Origin: Vampirovibrio chlorellavorus
GTDB taxonomy: Bacteria; Cyanobacteriota; Vampirovibrionia; Vampirovibrionales; Vampirovibrionaceae
Reading direction: 5' to 3'
DNA length: 64,000 nt
Assembly: GCA_001858525.1 (NCBI GenBank)
Contig: LAPX01000002.1
Span: forward strand, 62,001 to 126,000
The position numbers and the translations under genes were made by a program. Below the pieces are notes generated by a model. The model saw only the letters and a program-made list of their open reading frames with translations, was not told where the DNA came from and made no database searches. Shown piece after piece: positions 42,464-51,420 of this stretch; position 1 is the stretch's first letter; every line of letters begins with the position of its first letter.

Positions 42464-43843
42464 TCAAATCATCTCTTTTAACAGCATGGTCACCACAGAC
42501 AGGTAAATCAGGAAGGTCAAAATATCGCTCAGAGTGGTGATAAAAGGCCCGCCCATTCCCGCTGGGTCCACCTGAAACAAGCGTTTGAACCCATACGGAA
42601 TCATCATGCCCAGCGTAGCGGAGATGCACAGGGAAACCGTAATCCACGAAAACAGCAATGCGCTGAGCTGCCAGCGATGGTAAATGAGGAGGGACAAAAT
42701 GCCCACGGAGACCGCGAAAAACAAGCCGGTCAACAAGGCAACTTTAATCTCCCGGCGTAACTTTTCCCAGATATTGTCATCGGTAATCAGGCCCTGACTA
42801 AGGCCTCGTACCGTGATGGTGTCGGTTTGGGTACCCATATTGCCGGACAGCCCCGTGAGCAAGGGCATAAACGAAATGGCCACCACCGCAGCGGACACCG
42901 TGTGGCTAAAGTGGGCAATAATAGTGGCCGCCAGAAACTGACCGCCCATGGTAATCGAGAGCCAGGGGAAACGGGCCTTGAAAGCGCCAAAGACCGGCCC
43001 AATCAGCAAGCCTCGCTCGTCCACCTCTTCCAGGTTAATCCCGGAGGCCCGGTAAATATCCTCAGACGTTTCCTCGTCGATCACGTCAATAATGTCGTCC
43101 AGGGTGATGACCCCGCGCAAGGTGTTGTCCGGATCGGTGACGGGCATGGCCAGAAGGTTGTAATACTTCCGAAACACACTAGCCACCAGCTCCTGATCAA
43201 AACTGACTAGCAAGGACTTCACGTCAAACTGGGCAATTCGGCTGAGTGGAACGGAGGCATCGTGCAGAATCAGCTGCTTCAGGCTGACCACCCCCACCAA
43301 GGCATCCTCGGCGTCCACCAAATACATATAGTAAATGAAATCCTTCTCCTCAGCCCGGCGCACCATATCCATGGCCTCGCCCACCGTGGCTTCCACCGAA
43401 ATGCTCATAAAATCTGTGGACATAATCCCGGCGGCAGAATCTGGCTGTTCCATCATCAGATGGTGCAGGGTACGGGTTTCCGTATCGAACGGCATCTCTT
43501 CCAGGATGCGCTGGCTTTCCACCGTGTCCATTTCCTGCAAAATATCCACGGCGTCATCGGTTGGCATCATACGGAGGATTTGACTGCCCATCACCGTGGG
43601 CAAAGAAGCCAGACAGGCATGTTGTAAATTATCATTCACACTGGTTAGAACCTGTGCGGCCTGCCCCACATTCAGGTACTGAAAGCATCCCACCGCCTCT
43701 TCCCGGCTCAAAACACTCTCCATCACTTCAGCCACATCGGCAAAATTCTGTCGGGCCAGTAAGCGACGCAAGGCCGAGGTGTTTTTCTGAGTCAGGTAGC
43801 GCCGAATCTTTTCAGCCAGACTGGTAACGGTCACGGAATTCAT
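42464..43843 (-). CDS. mgtE: Magnesium transporter MgtE
   Basis: A Mg2+ channel of 459 residues. The N domain covers about residues 1-130 (helical repeats with LPTVMGSQILRMMPTDDAVDILQEM). A CBS pair follows (GIMSTDFMSISVEATVGEAMDMVRR, MPVTDPDNTLRGVITLDDIIDVIDEE). The C-terminal five-helix channel includes MPLLTGLSGNMGTQTDTITVRGL and DPAGMGGPFITTLSDILTFLIYL. In this family the cytosolic domain senses Mg2+ and gates the pore. It lies upstream of the rhodanese gene on the same strand. Confidence 0.95.
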   Translation of the reverse strand: MNSVTVTSLAEKIRRYLTQKNTSALRRLLARQNFADVAEVMESVLSREEAVGCFQYLNVGQAAQVLTSVNDNLQHACLASLPTVMGSQILRMMPTDDAVDILQEMDTVESQRILEEMPFDTETRTLHHLMMEQPDSAAGIMSTDFMSISVEATVGEAMDMVRRAEEKDFIYYMYLVDAEDALVGVVSLKQLILHDASVPLSRIAQFDVKSLLVSFDQELVASVFRKYYNLLAMPVTDPDNTLRGVITLDDIIDVIDEETSEDIYRASGINLEEVDERGLLIGPVFGAFKARFPWLSITMGGQFLAATIIAHFSHTVSAAVVAISFMPLLTGLSGNMGTQTDTITVRGLSQGLITDDNIWEKLRREIKVALLTGLFFAVSVGILSLLIYHRWQLSALLFSWITVSLCISATLGMMIPYGFKRLFQVDPAGMGGPFITTLSDILTFLIYLSVVTMLLKEMI

Positions 43844-43992
43844 AGAGAACAGGGCCTAAAACTTGGGAAGGATATCTACTCATTGTATCAACTCAAAGCG
43901 GGTTGCAAGTGATTGTTGCAATAAAGCCACAGGCCCGTTCAAAACTTATAAAAAATTACACGACGTCTCCCCTTAATCAAAAAGCGAAGTCG

Positions 43993-44526
43993 TCAAAGAT
44001 TTTTTTGACTCACAATGCGACCCGCATCCAGGTTTGCCTTTTGCAGCAAACACTGTTCCAGTATTTCCTGACTGCGCTGCACCACGAAACTCCGGGCATA
44101 TTGCTGCCCCCCACTTAAATAACGCTCCCGAATTTCTCCCACATCCACCTGCTTTTGAGGCATTGGTACCTCTTCGGCAAAACCAAGGTAGTACTCTACC
44201 AAACTGGCCACATCCAGCAATTTGGTGGCGATCAAGGCCCGTTCATCTTCTTGCAATAACCGCAAATAATTAATAGATTGATGAATCTCCGGCACTTGAT
44301 CATATGTTCTTAATTTATTTTTAGAACGATATAACGGCAGAACCACCTCTGCGCCGAGGGATCGCAAATGCTGAATTCGCCCCTCAATATCGTAATCCCG
44401 AACGGCCAGAGAGCACAATGCCTTGGCCACCACCCCTTGTAAATCCTTGGGGAATTGATTTAAAACATCCACACTCGTTTTGATTAATTGGTTTTTGTCA
44501 TAAAAACGCCTGTTCAATTCAAGCAT
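43993..44526 (-). CDS. Protein of unknown function
   Basis: Not recognised (177 residues). It is soluble, largely helical and has no signal peptide. Recognisable stretches are VDVLNQFPKDLQGVVAKALCSLAVRDYD, LRSLGAEVVLPLYRSKNKL and EDERALIATKLLDVASLVEYYLGFAEEVP. I chose the ATG at 44526 (GGA 8 bases upstream); an ATG at 44535 is also in frame. The gene has a 234-base AT-rich gap before the divergent CDF gene. Confidence 0.6.
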   Translation of the reverse strand: MLELNRRFYDKNQLIKTSVDVLNQFPKDLQGVVAKALCSLAVRDYDIEGRIQHLRSLGAEVVLPLYRSKNKLRTYDQVPEIHQSINYLRLLQEDERALIATKLLDVASLVEYYLGFAEEVPMPQKQVDVGEIRERYLSGGQQYARSFVVQRSQEILEQCLLQKANLDAGRIVSQKNL

Positions 44527-44778
44527 CACTACCATCCAACAAACGAAAAAATAGAATGAGTGGGTATAAAAAAATAACCCTAAAAGAACAGCCCACGCAC
44601 TTTACACTTTAATCAAGAATATACGATATTACTGGTTTTGACAATAAAACCGGCCCTTACATTAATTAATGACCCTCAAACCATTGTGGTCAAAGCATTT
44701 TCACGATATAGGCTTGTTAATCTCTGTTTTTGCTAAACTAGCATTAAAGTATTAAAAACCGAGCTTTTATTGCCTGAC

Positions 44779-45699
44779 ATGCAAACCACTCCCGCAGAAA
44801 GCCTTTATTCCAAAATCCTACACACCCCCCAAGGTGTGTTCGGGATCACCTTGTTCTTCAACCTGCTGGTCTCCCTGAGCAAACTGTTTTGGGGATACCA
44901 CACGCACACCCTCAGCATTACCGCCGATGGTTTCCACTCCCTACTAGATGCTGTAGCTAACATTGTGGGCATTGTTGGCCTGAATATCTCCATGAAGCCC
45001 GCCGATCACAATCATCCTTACGGACACCGCAAGTTTGAAGCCATCGCTTCTATGGTCATCTCCTTTTTTATTTTTCTGACCTGCTTTGAAATTGCCGGTG
45101 AAGGCTTTTCACGATTTTTCTCTCCCCAACACAGCCACCCCCAAATTTCGCCCATCAGCTATTGGATTATTGGCGTGACCCTGATGATTAACCTGTGGGT
45201 GACTTGGTACGAGAACAAAAAAGGAAAAGAATTAAAAAGTGATTTGCTGATAGCGGACGCCAAGCACACCATGTCCGACTGCCTGGTTTCCATTTCGGTA
45301 TTGTTCTCCATGGCCGCGGTGCAACTGGGCTTTTTATGGGCCGATACGGTGCTGGCCCTGGTGGTGGCCCTTATCATCCTGAAAGTGGGTTTTGAACTGA
45401 TTATGATCCACTTTAGCGCCCTGACCGATGAAGCAGCCCTGGACCCCAAAGACATTAGCGCGGTGGTATTGACTGTGCCCGGTGTGCTGGACTGCCATAA
45501 AATCCGGAGCCGTGGTATGCGGGATCACGTCTTTATCGATTTACACATTCAGGTCGATCCCCAACTCACCGTGAAAGAAGCCCACGGAATTTCCTACCGG
45601 GTGGAGGCCAAACTGGCCGAGGCCTTTGACGGGCAAGTTCGGGAAGTCCTGGTCCACGTTGAGGAATACGAAGGCACCAACGAGGGTGTTCACGCCTAA
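44779..45699 (+). CDS. Cation diffusion facilitator (CDF) transporter
   Basis: A metal-cation/proton antiporter of 306 residues with six membrane helices. The metal-site pattern is visible: LSITADGFHSLLDAVANIVG (HxxxD) in helix 2, HPYGHRKFEA after it, and DAKHTMSDCLVSISVLFS (HxxxD) in helix 5. The C-terminal cytosolic domain is present (VLTVPGVLDCHKIRSRGMRDHVFIDLHIQVDPQLTV). The metal is not certain; Zn, Fe or Mn are usual. I used the ATG at 44779 instead of a TTG 9 bases upstream. Confidence 0.93.
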   Translation: MQTTPAESLYSKILHTPQGVFGITLFFNLLVSLSKLFWGYHTHTLSITADGFHSLLDAVANIVGIVGLNISMKPADHNHPYGHRKFEAIASMVISFFIFLTCFEIAGEGFSRFFSPQHSHPQISPISYWIIGVTLMINLWVTWYENKKGKELKSDLLIADAKHTMSDCLVSISVLFSMAAVQLGFLWADTVLALVVALIILKVGFELIMIHFSALTDEAALDPKDISAVVLTVPGVLDCHKIRSRGMRDHVFIDLHIQVDPQLTVKEAHGISYRVEAKLAEAFDGQVREVLVHVEEYEGTNEGVHA

Positions 45700-45763
45700 A
45701 TCCTCCAAAAACACTCAGAAGTGTTCCTCAGATCAGAGATTGCAGCGCCAAAAGTGCTAAAAA

Positions 45764-45812
45764 TGCACCGACACCCACGACAATGATTGATCATCGTGGG
45801 TGCTACGGTGCA
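45764..45812 (-). terminator. Two-stem terminator of the csbD-like gene
   Basis: TGCACCG pairs with CGGTGCA and, inside, ACCCACGA with TCGTGGGT. On the minus strand it is followed by TTTTTAG. It may also slow plus-strand reading from the CDF gene. Confidence 0.85.
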
Positions 45813-45832
45813 AAGGGTAACTGTTCGTATCT

Positions 45833-46039
45833 TTAGCGGGATTTAAGAGGCAACAGGGTTTCAATTTCCCGCTCAATTTCACGACGAGTTCGACCCGTGC
45901 GTTGCTGAATACGGCCCAACAACTCTTCTTCCTTGCCTTCGACGTACAGCAAATCGTTATCGGTCAACTGGGCATACTTTTCCTTGAGTTTGCCCTTCAA
46001 AACGTTCCAGTTTCCTTTGATTTCAGTTTTATTCAACAT
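45833..46039 (-). CDS. CsbD-like stress-response protein
   Basis: A small, charged protein of 68 residues (MLNKTEIKGNWNVLKGKLKEKYAQLTDNDLLYVEGKEEELLGRIQQRTG). It matches the CsbD-like family, whose members are induced by general stress in many bacteria; the biochemical role is unknown. I used the ATG at 46039 with GGAG 11 bases upstream; a GTG three codons earlier has closer spacing and is an alternative. Confidence 0.9.
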   Translation of the reverse strand: MLNKTEIKGNWNVLKGKLKEKYAQLTDNDLLYVEGKEEELLGRIQQRTGRTRREIEREIETLLPLKSR

Positions 46040-46323
46040 AGCAATCACATCTCCTATCCTGTAATACGGGGCGATTGTCTAACCAGAATCCTCTCCCTCG
46101 GTAAAAAGTCACCGCCCAATCCAACCAAACCCATTTGTGACTGTGATGTTCACAAGCTGGGTTACCGGAGAAAGTCTGGTTATTATAGCGCCCGGCATTT
46201 TTGGTTAAATTACCTGTTCGTCTAGTGAGATGTTCGCTAATGGTTTCAGGCGGATTAGCAAGGCGGCTATTTCGGATTTTGCGAAAAAACCTCAGAAATG
46301 CTTCCCAAATTACAAAGCCAGCC

Positions 46324-46350
46324 TAAAGTTCTTAAAAATGCGGCCGATAA
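46324..46350 (+). promoter_or_regulatory. Sigma-28 (FliA) promoter of a predicted small RNA
   Basis: TAAAGTTC, 11 bases, GCCGATAA: one mismatch from the consensus in a region without a downstream plus-strand gene. Confidence 0.8.
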
Positions 46351-46356
46351 TTATCT

Positions 46357-46540
46357 TGTCAGTCAAATAACCGGTGCCAATGTAATATTGTCGTCGTTGG
46401 TACCACTCACAACAGTGTAGATAGGTAGGTAATCACAAACTTCCTCGGAGCGAGAAACGGCCACCAAACTGCTGTTACACGCTCCGGGAAACGAAACCGA
46501 CCCGGTCAGAAGTCTGTCTCTGGCCGGGTCACTACTTTTT
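46357..46540 (+). ncRNA. Predicted sigma-28-dependent small RNA
   Basis: From the expected start after the sigma-28 promoter to the terminator is about 180 bases. Hairpin 1 is GGTGCCAA with TTGGTACC (46373-46404). A middle part follows. Hairpin 2 is GGAGCG with CGCTCC (46447-46485). Then comes a 12-bp terminator. No plus-strand ORF with a start and ribosome binding site is seen: the first ATG (46380) is followed directly by TAA. The RNA stays clear of the convergent debranching-enzyme gene. Confidence 0.55.
46499..46540 (+). terminator. Terminator of the predicted small RNA
   Basis: GACCCGGTCAGA pairs with TCTGGCCGGGTC (one G-U), followed by ACTACTTTTTG. It could also serve the minus-strand gene that ends at 46551. 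Confidence 0.85.
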
Positions 46541-46550
46541 GCCCACCCCC

Positions 46551-48743
46551 CTAAACCTGCACAATAATATCCAATTCGCCCTTACGATTTCGCACATCCA
46601 CCGTCACGCTCTGGTGGTTGCGCCGAAATTCCAGATCCACCATAGCATTGCCCACACGCATATTATTAATTTGCAGGTATGACATGTAATGGGGCAAGCT
46701 GGGCGAATGGATAGACAGCGTCTTGCGAGGCGCATCGGCCCGCATATTGAGCATGGACTGAATGATGGAATACATGGCCGCTGCCGCCCAGGCTTGGGGA
46801 ATACAGGAAACCGCATAACGCACCGGCGGATCACCCTCTTTGCCGTCCTCCTTGCGGAATCCGCAAAACAGTTCCGGCAAACGCCGATAATGCATGTGCC
46901 GGGCCGCCTCAAATAACCCGGTAAAAAGGCGCTCTACCAAGTCTGGCCGGTTCAGCCGGGCAAACCCCCGGGCGATTAAAGCATTGTCATGCGGCCAAAT
47001 AGAGCCGTTGTGATAGCTCATGGGGTTATACGCCACCGTGTTGGAACTGAGCGTGCGGATGCCCCAGCCATTGAACAAATCCGCGGACATAAGCCGGTTG
47101 ATGGCCTGATCGGCGTGATTCTCATAAAACAGTCCGGTTTCCAGACAATGACCCGGATTGGAAGCGATGACCCGAAAGGGCTTGCCCGCCTCATCCAGGG
47201 CCAGCGCGCAGTACTCTAAATCATCCATCCAGAAATGGATGTTAAAACGCTTGCGAAAGTCAACGCACTCCTGCCTCAATCGCTGCCGCAACTCTTTATC
47301 ATCCATATAATCGGCCAAACGGGCCATATGCGTTTTGGCCATGTACACATACCCCTGCACTTCAGACAGGGCAATGGGGGGCTGACCGATCACCCCAAAC
47401 TCATCCATCACACTGTCGTGAGAATCCTTCCAGCCCTGCTGCAAAATACCCCGAGCGCACATGGTGCGGTAGGTGCTAAACCCCAGCGAGTGCTTGCGCA
47501 GGTTCTCATCAATCCAATTCAGGGCAGCCAGTGCGTTGGGCCATAAGGCGCACAGCAACTCCCGGTCGTTGGTCCAGCGAAAGTACTCGTACAAGGTAAT
47601 GATAAACAAGGGGGTAGAATCCACGCTGCCGTAATAGGGCGTATGCGGAATTTCGCCCAGACGGGCCAGCTCCCCCACCCGCAATTCGTGCAAAATCTTG
47701 CCGGGCTCCTCATCCCGATGGGCGTTGTTTTCCTGCCCCTGGTACTTGGCCAGAATTTTCAGGGATTCCCGAGCCACTGTGGGATTGTACAACAAGGCAA
47801 ACCGGGACGTAATCAGGGAGTCTCGTCCAAATAAAGCCACATACCAGGGAATCCCAGCGGCCACGTAACTGCCCTCATCGGTATGGGTCATCAACATCTG
47901 CATGTCTTTCTGATTCCGGGACATCATTTCGTTAAAATCCTCGTTGTCAGAAACAAAGACCGCGGTATCCTGAATGTTTTTACGCGCCCTGAAATTCAGG
48001 TGAACCAGGGCTTCATCCATGGTTTGCACGCTGGCCTCAATGGTCCCGGCATTCATCATGCGATCGTTAATAATGGTTCGAATTTCGTAGTTAAAGTTCA
48101 AGGGATGTCGGGGCTTCAGCAAGGTACGATAAATGACGGTGGGCAAGTCCTGGGCAGGCATTTCCTCCGGCGCCAGATCCACAAAACGAATCCCCGTTTG
48201 CAAATTACGCCCGCTACGATCCTTGCAGCCAAAAATCAGTACCGGATTTTGCCCGCTGGTATCCATAATGGGCGGCCGCTTTTGCAATGGGGGCATCTCC
48301 ACAATGCCACGAATGTCAAACATATCCCGAAAATCCGCGTCAAACGTCAGGCTCAGCTCGATGTAAACGGGCTTGCAATAGTAGCTGACCAACCAAAAGC
48401 GTTCAAACTGGTGCCCATATAACACCGTTTCCCGCTTCAGCTGAATACTCTCCGGGGGAAGCGTCACCGGGGTGCCGTCCTCCGTGGCCGTCTCAATCGG
48501 CCCGTTGGTAAACACAATGGTGGACATATACCCCATTTCCGTGGAAGAGAGCAACGGAATGGGATCGGTGCCATGCAGCTTGATTTCAAAACAGCTTAAA
48601 AAACGGGTATCCAAATGGTACATGCCCAGCCCGGACATATCCCCGCGCGGGATATTTCCCTGCAAATCATCCACCAGGTACAAGTGGTTGTGCTTGATGG
48701 TGCGATTTCTGGATAAAAAATCCTCGGGCTGTTTAATCTGCAT
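46551..48743 (-). CDS. Glycogen debranching enzyme-like protein (amylo-alpha-1,6-glucosidase family)
   Basis: A large enzyme of 730 residues. The N-terminal domain (about 1-230) begins KHNHLYLVDDLQGNIPRGDMSGLGMYHLDTRFLS, the start of the N-terminal glycogen-debranching domain. The C-terminal (alpha/alpha)6 barrel contains AGIPWYVALFGRDSLITSR, YYGSVDSTPLFI, GWKDSHDSVMDEFG, SNPGHCLETGLF and YHNGSIWPHDNALIARGF, as in the bacterial amylo-alpha-1,6-glucosidase group. It likely trims branched glucans or related sugars. I chose the ATG at 48743 with GAGAG upstream. A glycosyltransferase lies just upstream, so they may form an operon. Confidence 0.85.
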   Translation of the reverse strand: MQIKQPEDFLSRNRTIKHNHLYLVDDLQGNIPRGDMSGLGMYHLDTRFLSCFEIKLHGTDPIPLLSSTEMGYMSTIVFTNGPIETATEDGTPVTLPPESIQLKRETVLYGHQFERFWLVSYYCKPVYIELSLTFDADFRDMFDIRGIVEMPPLQKRPPIMDTSGQNPVLIFGCKDRSGRNLQTGIRFVDLAPEEMPAQDLPTVIYRTLLKPRHPLNFNYEIRTIINDRMMNAGTIEASVQTMDEALVHLNFRARKNIQDTAVFVSDNEDFNEMMSRNQKDMQMLMTHTDEGSYVAAGIPWYVALFGRDSLITSRFALLYNPTVARESLKILAKYQGQENNAHRDEEPGKILHELRVGELARLGEIPHTPYYGSVDSTPLFIITLYEYFRWTNDRELLCALWPNALAALNWIDENLRKHSLGFSTYRTMCARGILQQGWKDSHDSVMDEFGVIGQPPIALSEVQGYVYMAKTHMARLADYMDDKELRQRLRQECVDFRKRFNIHFWMDDLEYCALALDEAGKPFRVIASNPGHCLETGLFYENHADQAINRLMSADLFNGWGIRTLSSNTVAYNPMSYHNGSIWPHDNALIARGFARLNRPDLVERLFTGLFEAARHMHYRRLPELFCGFRKEDGKEGDPPVRYAVSCIPQAWAAAAMYSIIQSMLNMRADAPRKTLSIHSPSLPHYMSYLQINNMRVGNAMVDLEFRRNHQSVTVDVRNRKGELDIIVQV

Positions 48744-48825
48744 GGCGCTCTCTTTCGGGAACAAGTTGGGCACAAGGCGGTATGGACCATACTGGATTCA
48801 CCGCCAACGGGTCAAAAGCCCCCAA

Positions 48826-50019
48826 TTACCAATCCAGCGGATACGGGGCGGAACGTCCAGGATGCCCGTATTGGCTCACCGGGCGATCCGGTGCCAAATG
48901 CAACGGCAAAGGCGACTTGGCAGCGATACTCCGACTGGAACGATACCGCAGATTCCCGCCCCGTCGGTGGGTATTCACCAAGCGTTGATACAGGCGCTCA
49001 TGTTCAACCACCATGCGCTGGGCGGAAAATCGTTCCTCGGCCTTTTGGCGCACCAATCGGCGATCAAAATGAGCGTAGTTTCGAACGGCACTGATCAATT
49101 CTTCCAAGCCATCGGCCACATAGCCGCTCACCCCGTGGTCGATCACCTCCGGCACCGAGCCGTTGCGCAAGGCAAACACCGGGGTACCGCAAGCCATGGC
49201 TTCAATCATGACCAGACCGAAGGGTTCAGCCCACTGCACCGGAAACATGCAGGCCACCGCGTTTCTCAGAAACTCCACCTTGGCGGTGTGCCCAAGCTCT
49301 CCAATATAGGCGATTTGCGTACCATCAATCTGGCTGGCCAAAACCGACTCATAAAAAGTCCGGTCAACCCGATCGATTTTTCCGGCCAAAAGCAGTTTCA
49401 TACCCAAGGCCTGAGCCACCTGAATGGCTTGCAAAGGCCCTTTCTCAGGAGACAATCGCCCCAAAAAAGCCAGATAAGGTTCGCCCGAAAGCGCAAACTT
49501 CGGGGCAAAACGGGTCAAATCAATCCCATGGTAAATAGTGGCCGCATACTGCAATTCCGGCCACAACTGCTGCTGGTAACGGCTGATTGAAATATAGTGC
49601 TGATGGGCGTTTTTGAAGAACAATTCCCGCACAGGTTCCGGCGAGAGGGCATTGTGCAGCGTGGTCACCACCGGGGTGTCCACAAAATTGACAAACGGCA
49701 AGGCTTGAAAACCCATATGATTGTGGATGACGTCATAGCGCTCGGCCTCCAGAAATACATCGCCCAGCATATTCAGCTCGGAGGCCATAACCGTGCAATG
49801 AGTCTTATCTTTGATAATGGTCTCTTCCAGCTCTCGCAAAGGTTGAGGCGCATAAGCCCGCAGCGTCCCGGAAGTCTGCGATCCCGCCACCGCAAACAGG
49901 GTCACCTCATGACCTCGCTGAACCAGCCCCTCGGTGAGCAGGTGAGCCACCAGTTCGGTTCCACCGTAAGCACGGGGGGGCACTAGCTCCCATAGTGGGG
50001 CAATTTGGGCAATGCGCAT
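48826..50019 (-). CDS. Glycosyltransferase family 4 protein
   Basis: A GT-B glycosyltransferase of 397 residues. The N-terminal domain has RIAQIAPLWELVPPRAYGGTELVAHLLTEGLVQRGHEVTLFA, the C-terminal YLAFLGRLSPEKGPLQAIQVAQALGMKLLLAGK, and the nucleotide-sugar motif PVQWAEPFGLVMIEAMACGTPVFALRNGSVPEVIDHGVSG. A basic Arg/Ser-rich tail follows. GT4 enzymes use nucleotide sugars to make polysaccharides, glycolipids, sucrose or similar. Pairing with the debranching-like gene 82 bases downstream suggests glucan or compatible-solute metabolism (inference). Confidence 0.9.
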   Translation of the reverse strand: MRIAQIAPLWELVPPRAYGGTELVAHLLTEGLVQRGHEVTLFAVAGSQTSGTLRAYAPQPLRELEETIIKDKTHCTVMASELNMLGDVFLEAERYDVIHNHMGFQALPFVNFVDTPVVTTLHNALSPEPVRELFFKNAHQHYISISRYQQQLWPELQYAATIYHGIDLTRFAPKFALSGEPYLAFLGRLSPEKGPLQAIQVAQALGMKLLLAGKIDRVDRTFYESVLASQIDGTQIAYIGELGHTAKVEFLRNAVACMFPVQWAEPFGLVMIEAMACGTPVFALRNGSVPEVIDHGVSGYVADGLEELISAVRNYAHFDRRLVRQKAEERFSAQRMVVEHERLYQRLVNTHRRGGNLRYRSSRSIAAKSPLPLHLAPDRPVSQYGHPGRSAPYPLDW

Positions 50020-50273
50020 AACAATCCCTCCCGAAGAGCGGCCAAATCAAAGACTAAAACTGAACAATGCCCTCCTCAAAAGCACGGGTAAGCTTACCGT
50101 TCTTATTGTAAAAAAAGTGAGCGCTGGCTAAAATTCGTCCATTGGCTAAACCTGCGCAAATGGGGAAAACTCATTGGTAAATGAAGCGAAACGCTGTAGG
50201 ATAAGGCAGTAAAATACAATTGCCCAATGTCCCACTGAATAATGCCTCCCAAAAAATCCCTTTCACAGCGCTT

Positions 50274-51176
50274 ATGAAACGATCCAACAACCCCTTGAAA
50301 TATCGATACCACGTCTTTCGTGGCAAATTAGTCCAGCCATTCTTCTGGGCCTTGTGCTTCCTTAGCCCGGCTCTGGACATTTTCAGGGTGGATATGATTC
50401 ATCAGCATCTGGTGTTTCTGGGGAAACCGTGGCCTTTTGTCTTTGAGCACCTCAAGTGGTTGCCCATCGGCTTTTACGGAGCCGTTATCCTGATCGGTAT
50501 TATTTCTTTTATCTGGGGACGCCTATTTTGCGGCTGGGCTTGTCCGCACAATACCCTGACCGAATGGACACAGCCACTTCGAGCCATGGTGGGCCTGGCC
50601 CCCAAACCCCGCTGGATGAAGCTAATCCTCCGGGATCGGCCCTACTTTCAGCCAATATTCATGAGCCTGTCCCCCCTGCTGGCCATAGGACTGACCTTTG
50701 GCCTCAGTTTGCTACTCAGTTTTTATGTGGTGCCACCTAAGTGGGTCATTCAGCAGTACGCCAGCGGCCATCCTCACATTGCGCTGGTCTTTGGCAATGG
50801 GTTGTTTGTACTCATTGGCCTGTTTCTGCTGTTTGTGGGCAATGACTTCTGCCGGACCTGCTGCCCCTACGGGCTGGCCCAGTCTATTTCCGCCTATCAT
50901 GAAGACACCCCCTGGCGTCCCCTGGAAATCCAGTTTCAGAGTAGCAAAACAGAGGACTGCAAAACCTGCACCGCCTGCCAGATTGCCTGCCCGGTTGACA
51001 TTGATCCACGGGATACCGGCGCTTTAAAGGTAGGGCAATTCGATGGCTGCTTTAACTGCGGTGAATGCATTGATGCCTGTAAATATATTCACGATTTCAA
51101 ATCGCAACCCGGCCTGCTTTCCTTTAAAAATCCGGGTGTTAAAGCTTCAAAGGTGAAAACCACCGAGTCCGTTTAA
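50274..51176 (+). CDS. NapH/CcoG-like membrane ferredoxin
   Basis: A 300-residue membrane protein with about four to five helices and Fe-S motifs. The start region is KRSNNPLKYRYHVFRG. The motif GRLFCGWACPHNTLTEW is that of the CcoG/FixG/NapH group. Later come NDFCRTCCPYGLAQSI and two clusters, CKTCTACQIACPVD and CFNCGECIDACKY. Related proteins assemble cbb3 oxidase copper sites or pass electrons to periplasmic reductases; no oxidase or nitrate reductase genes are near, so the role here is open. The ATG at 50274 has no strong ribosome binding site; the frame opens at 50220. Confidence 0.85.
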   Translation: MKRSNNPLKYRYHVFRGKLVQPFFWALCFLSPALDIFRVDMIHQHLVFLGKPWPFVFEHLKWLPIGFYGAVILIGIISFIWGRLFCGWACPHNTLTEWTQPLRAMVGLAPKPRWMKLILRDRPYFQPIFMSLSPLLAIGLTFGLSLLLSFYVVPPKWVIQQYASGHPHIALVFGNGLFVLIGLFLLFVGNDFCRTCCPYGLAQSISAYHEDTPWRPLEIQFQSSKTEDCKTCTACQIACPVDIDPRDTGALKVGQFDGCFNCGECIDACKYIHDFKSQPGLLSFKNPGVKASKVKTTESV

Positions 51177-51420
51177 TAAAACCCCGCTTTGCAATCCCAA
51201 TACTGAAGCCCTGAAAGGGAAGTCCCTAACGGTTTCCCCGAAGTCGTTGAGGGCATTGGAACAGAAAGCTCGTAAAGTAACTTGGAACTTTTTGTAAAAA
51301 AAATTCAAGAATTCCCGGGACCGGTCGATAGAGCAATTAGGAGTCAAACCAGAACCCAGAGACAACGGTTTTGGATAACTCTTCAGCAGGACAAGTAAAA
51401 TAGGCAGCCATAAACACCAT

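Noticed and set aside
46357-46540. CsrB/RsmZ-type sponge RNA
   Set aside because: Such RNAs carry many GGA motifs; this one has a single GGA.
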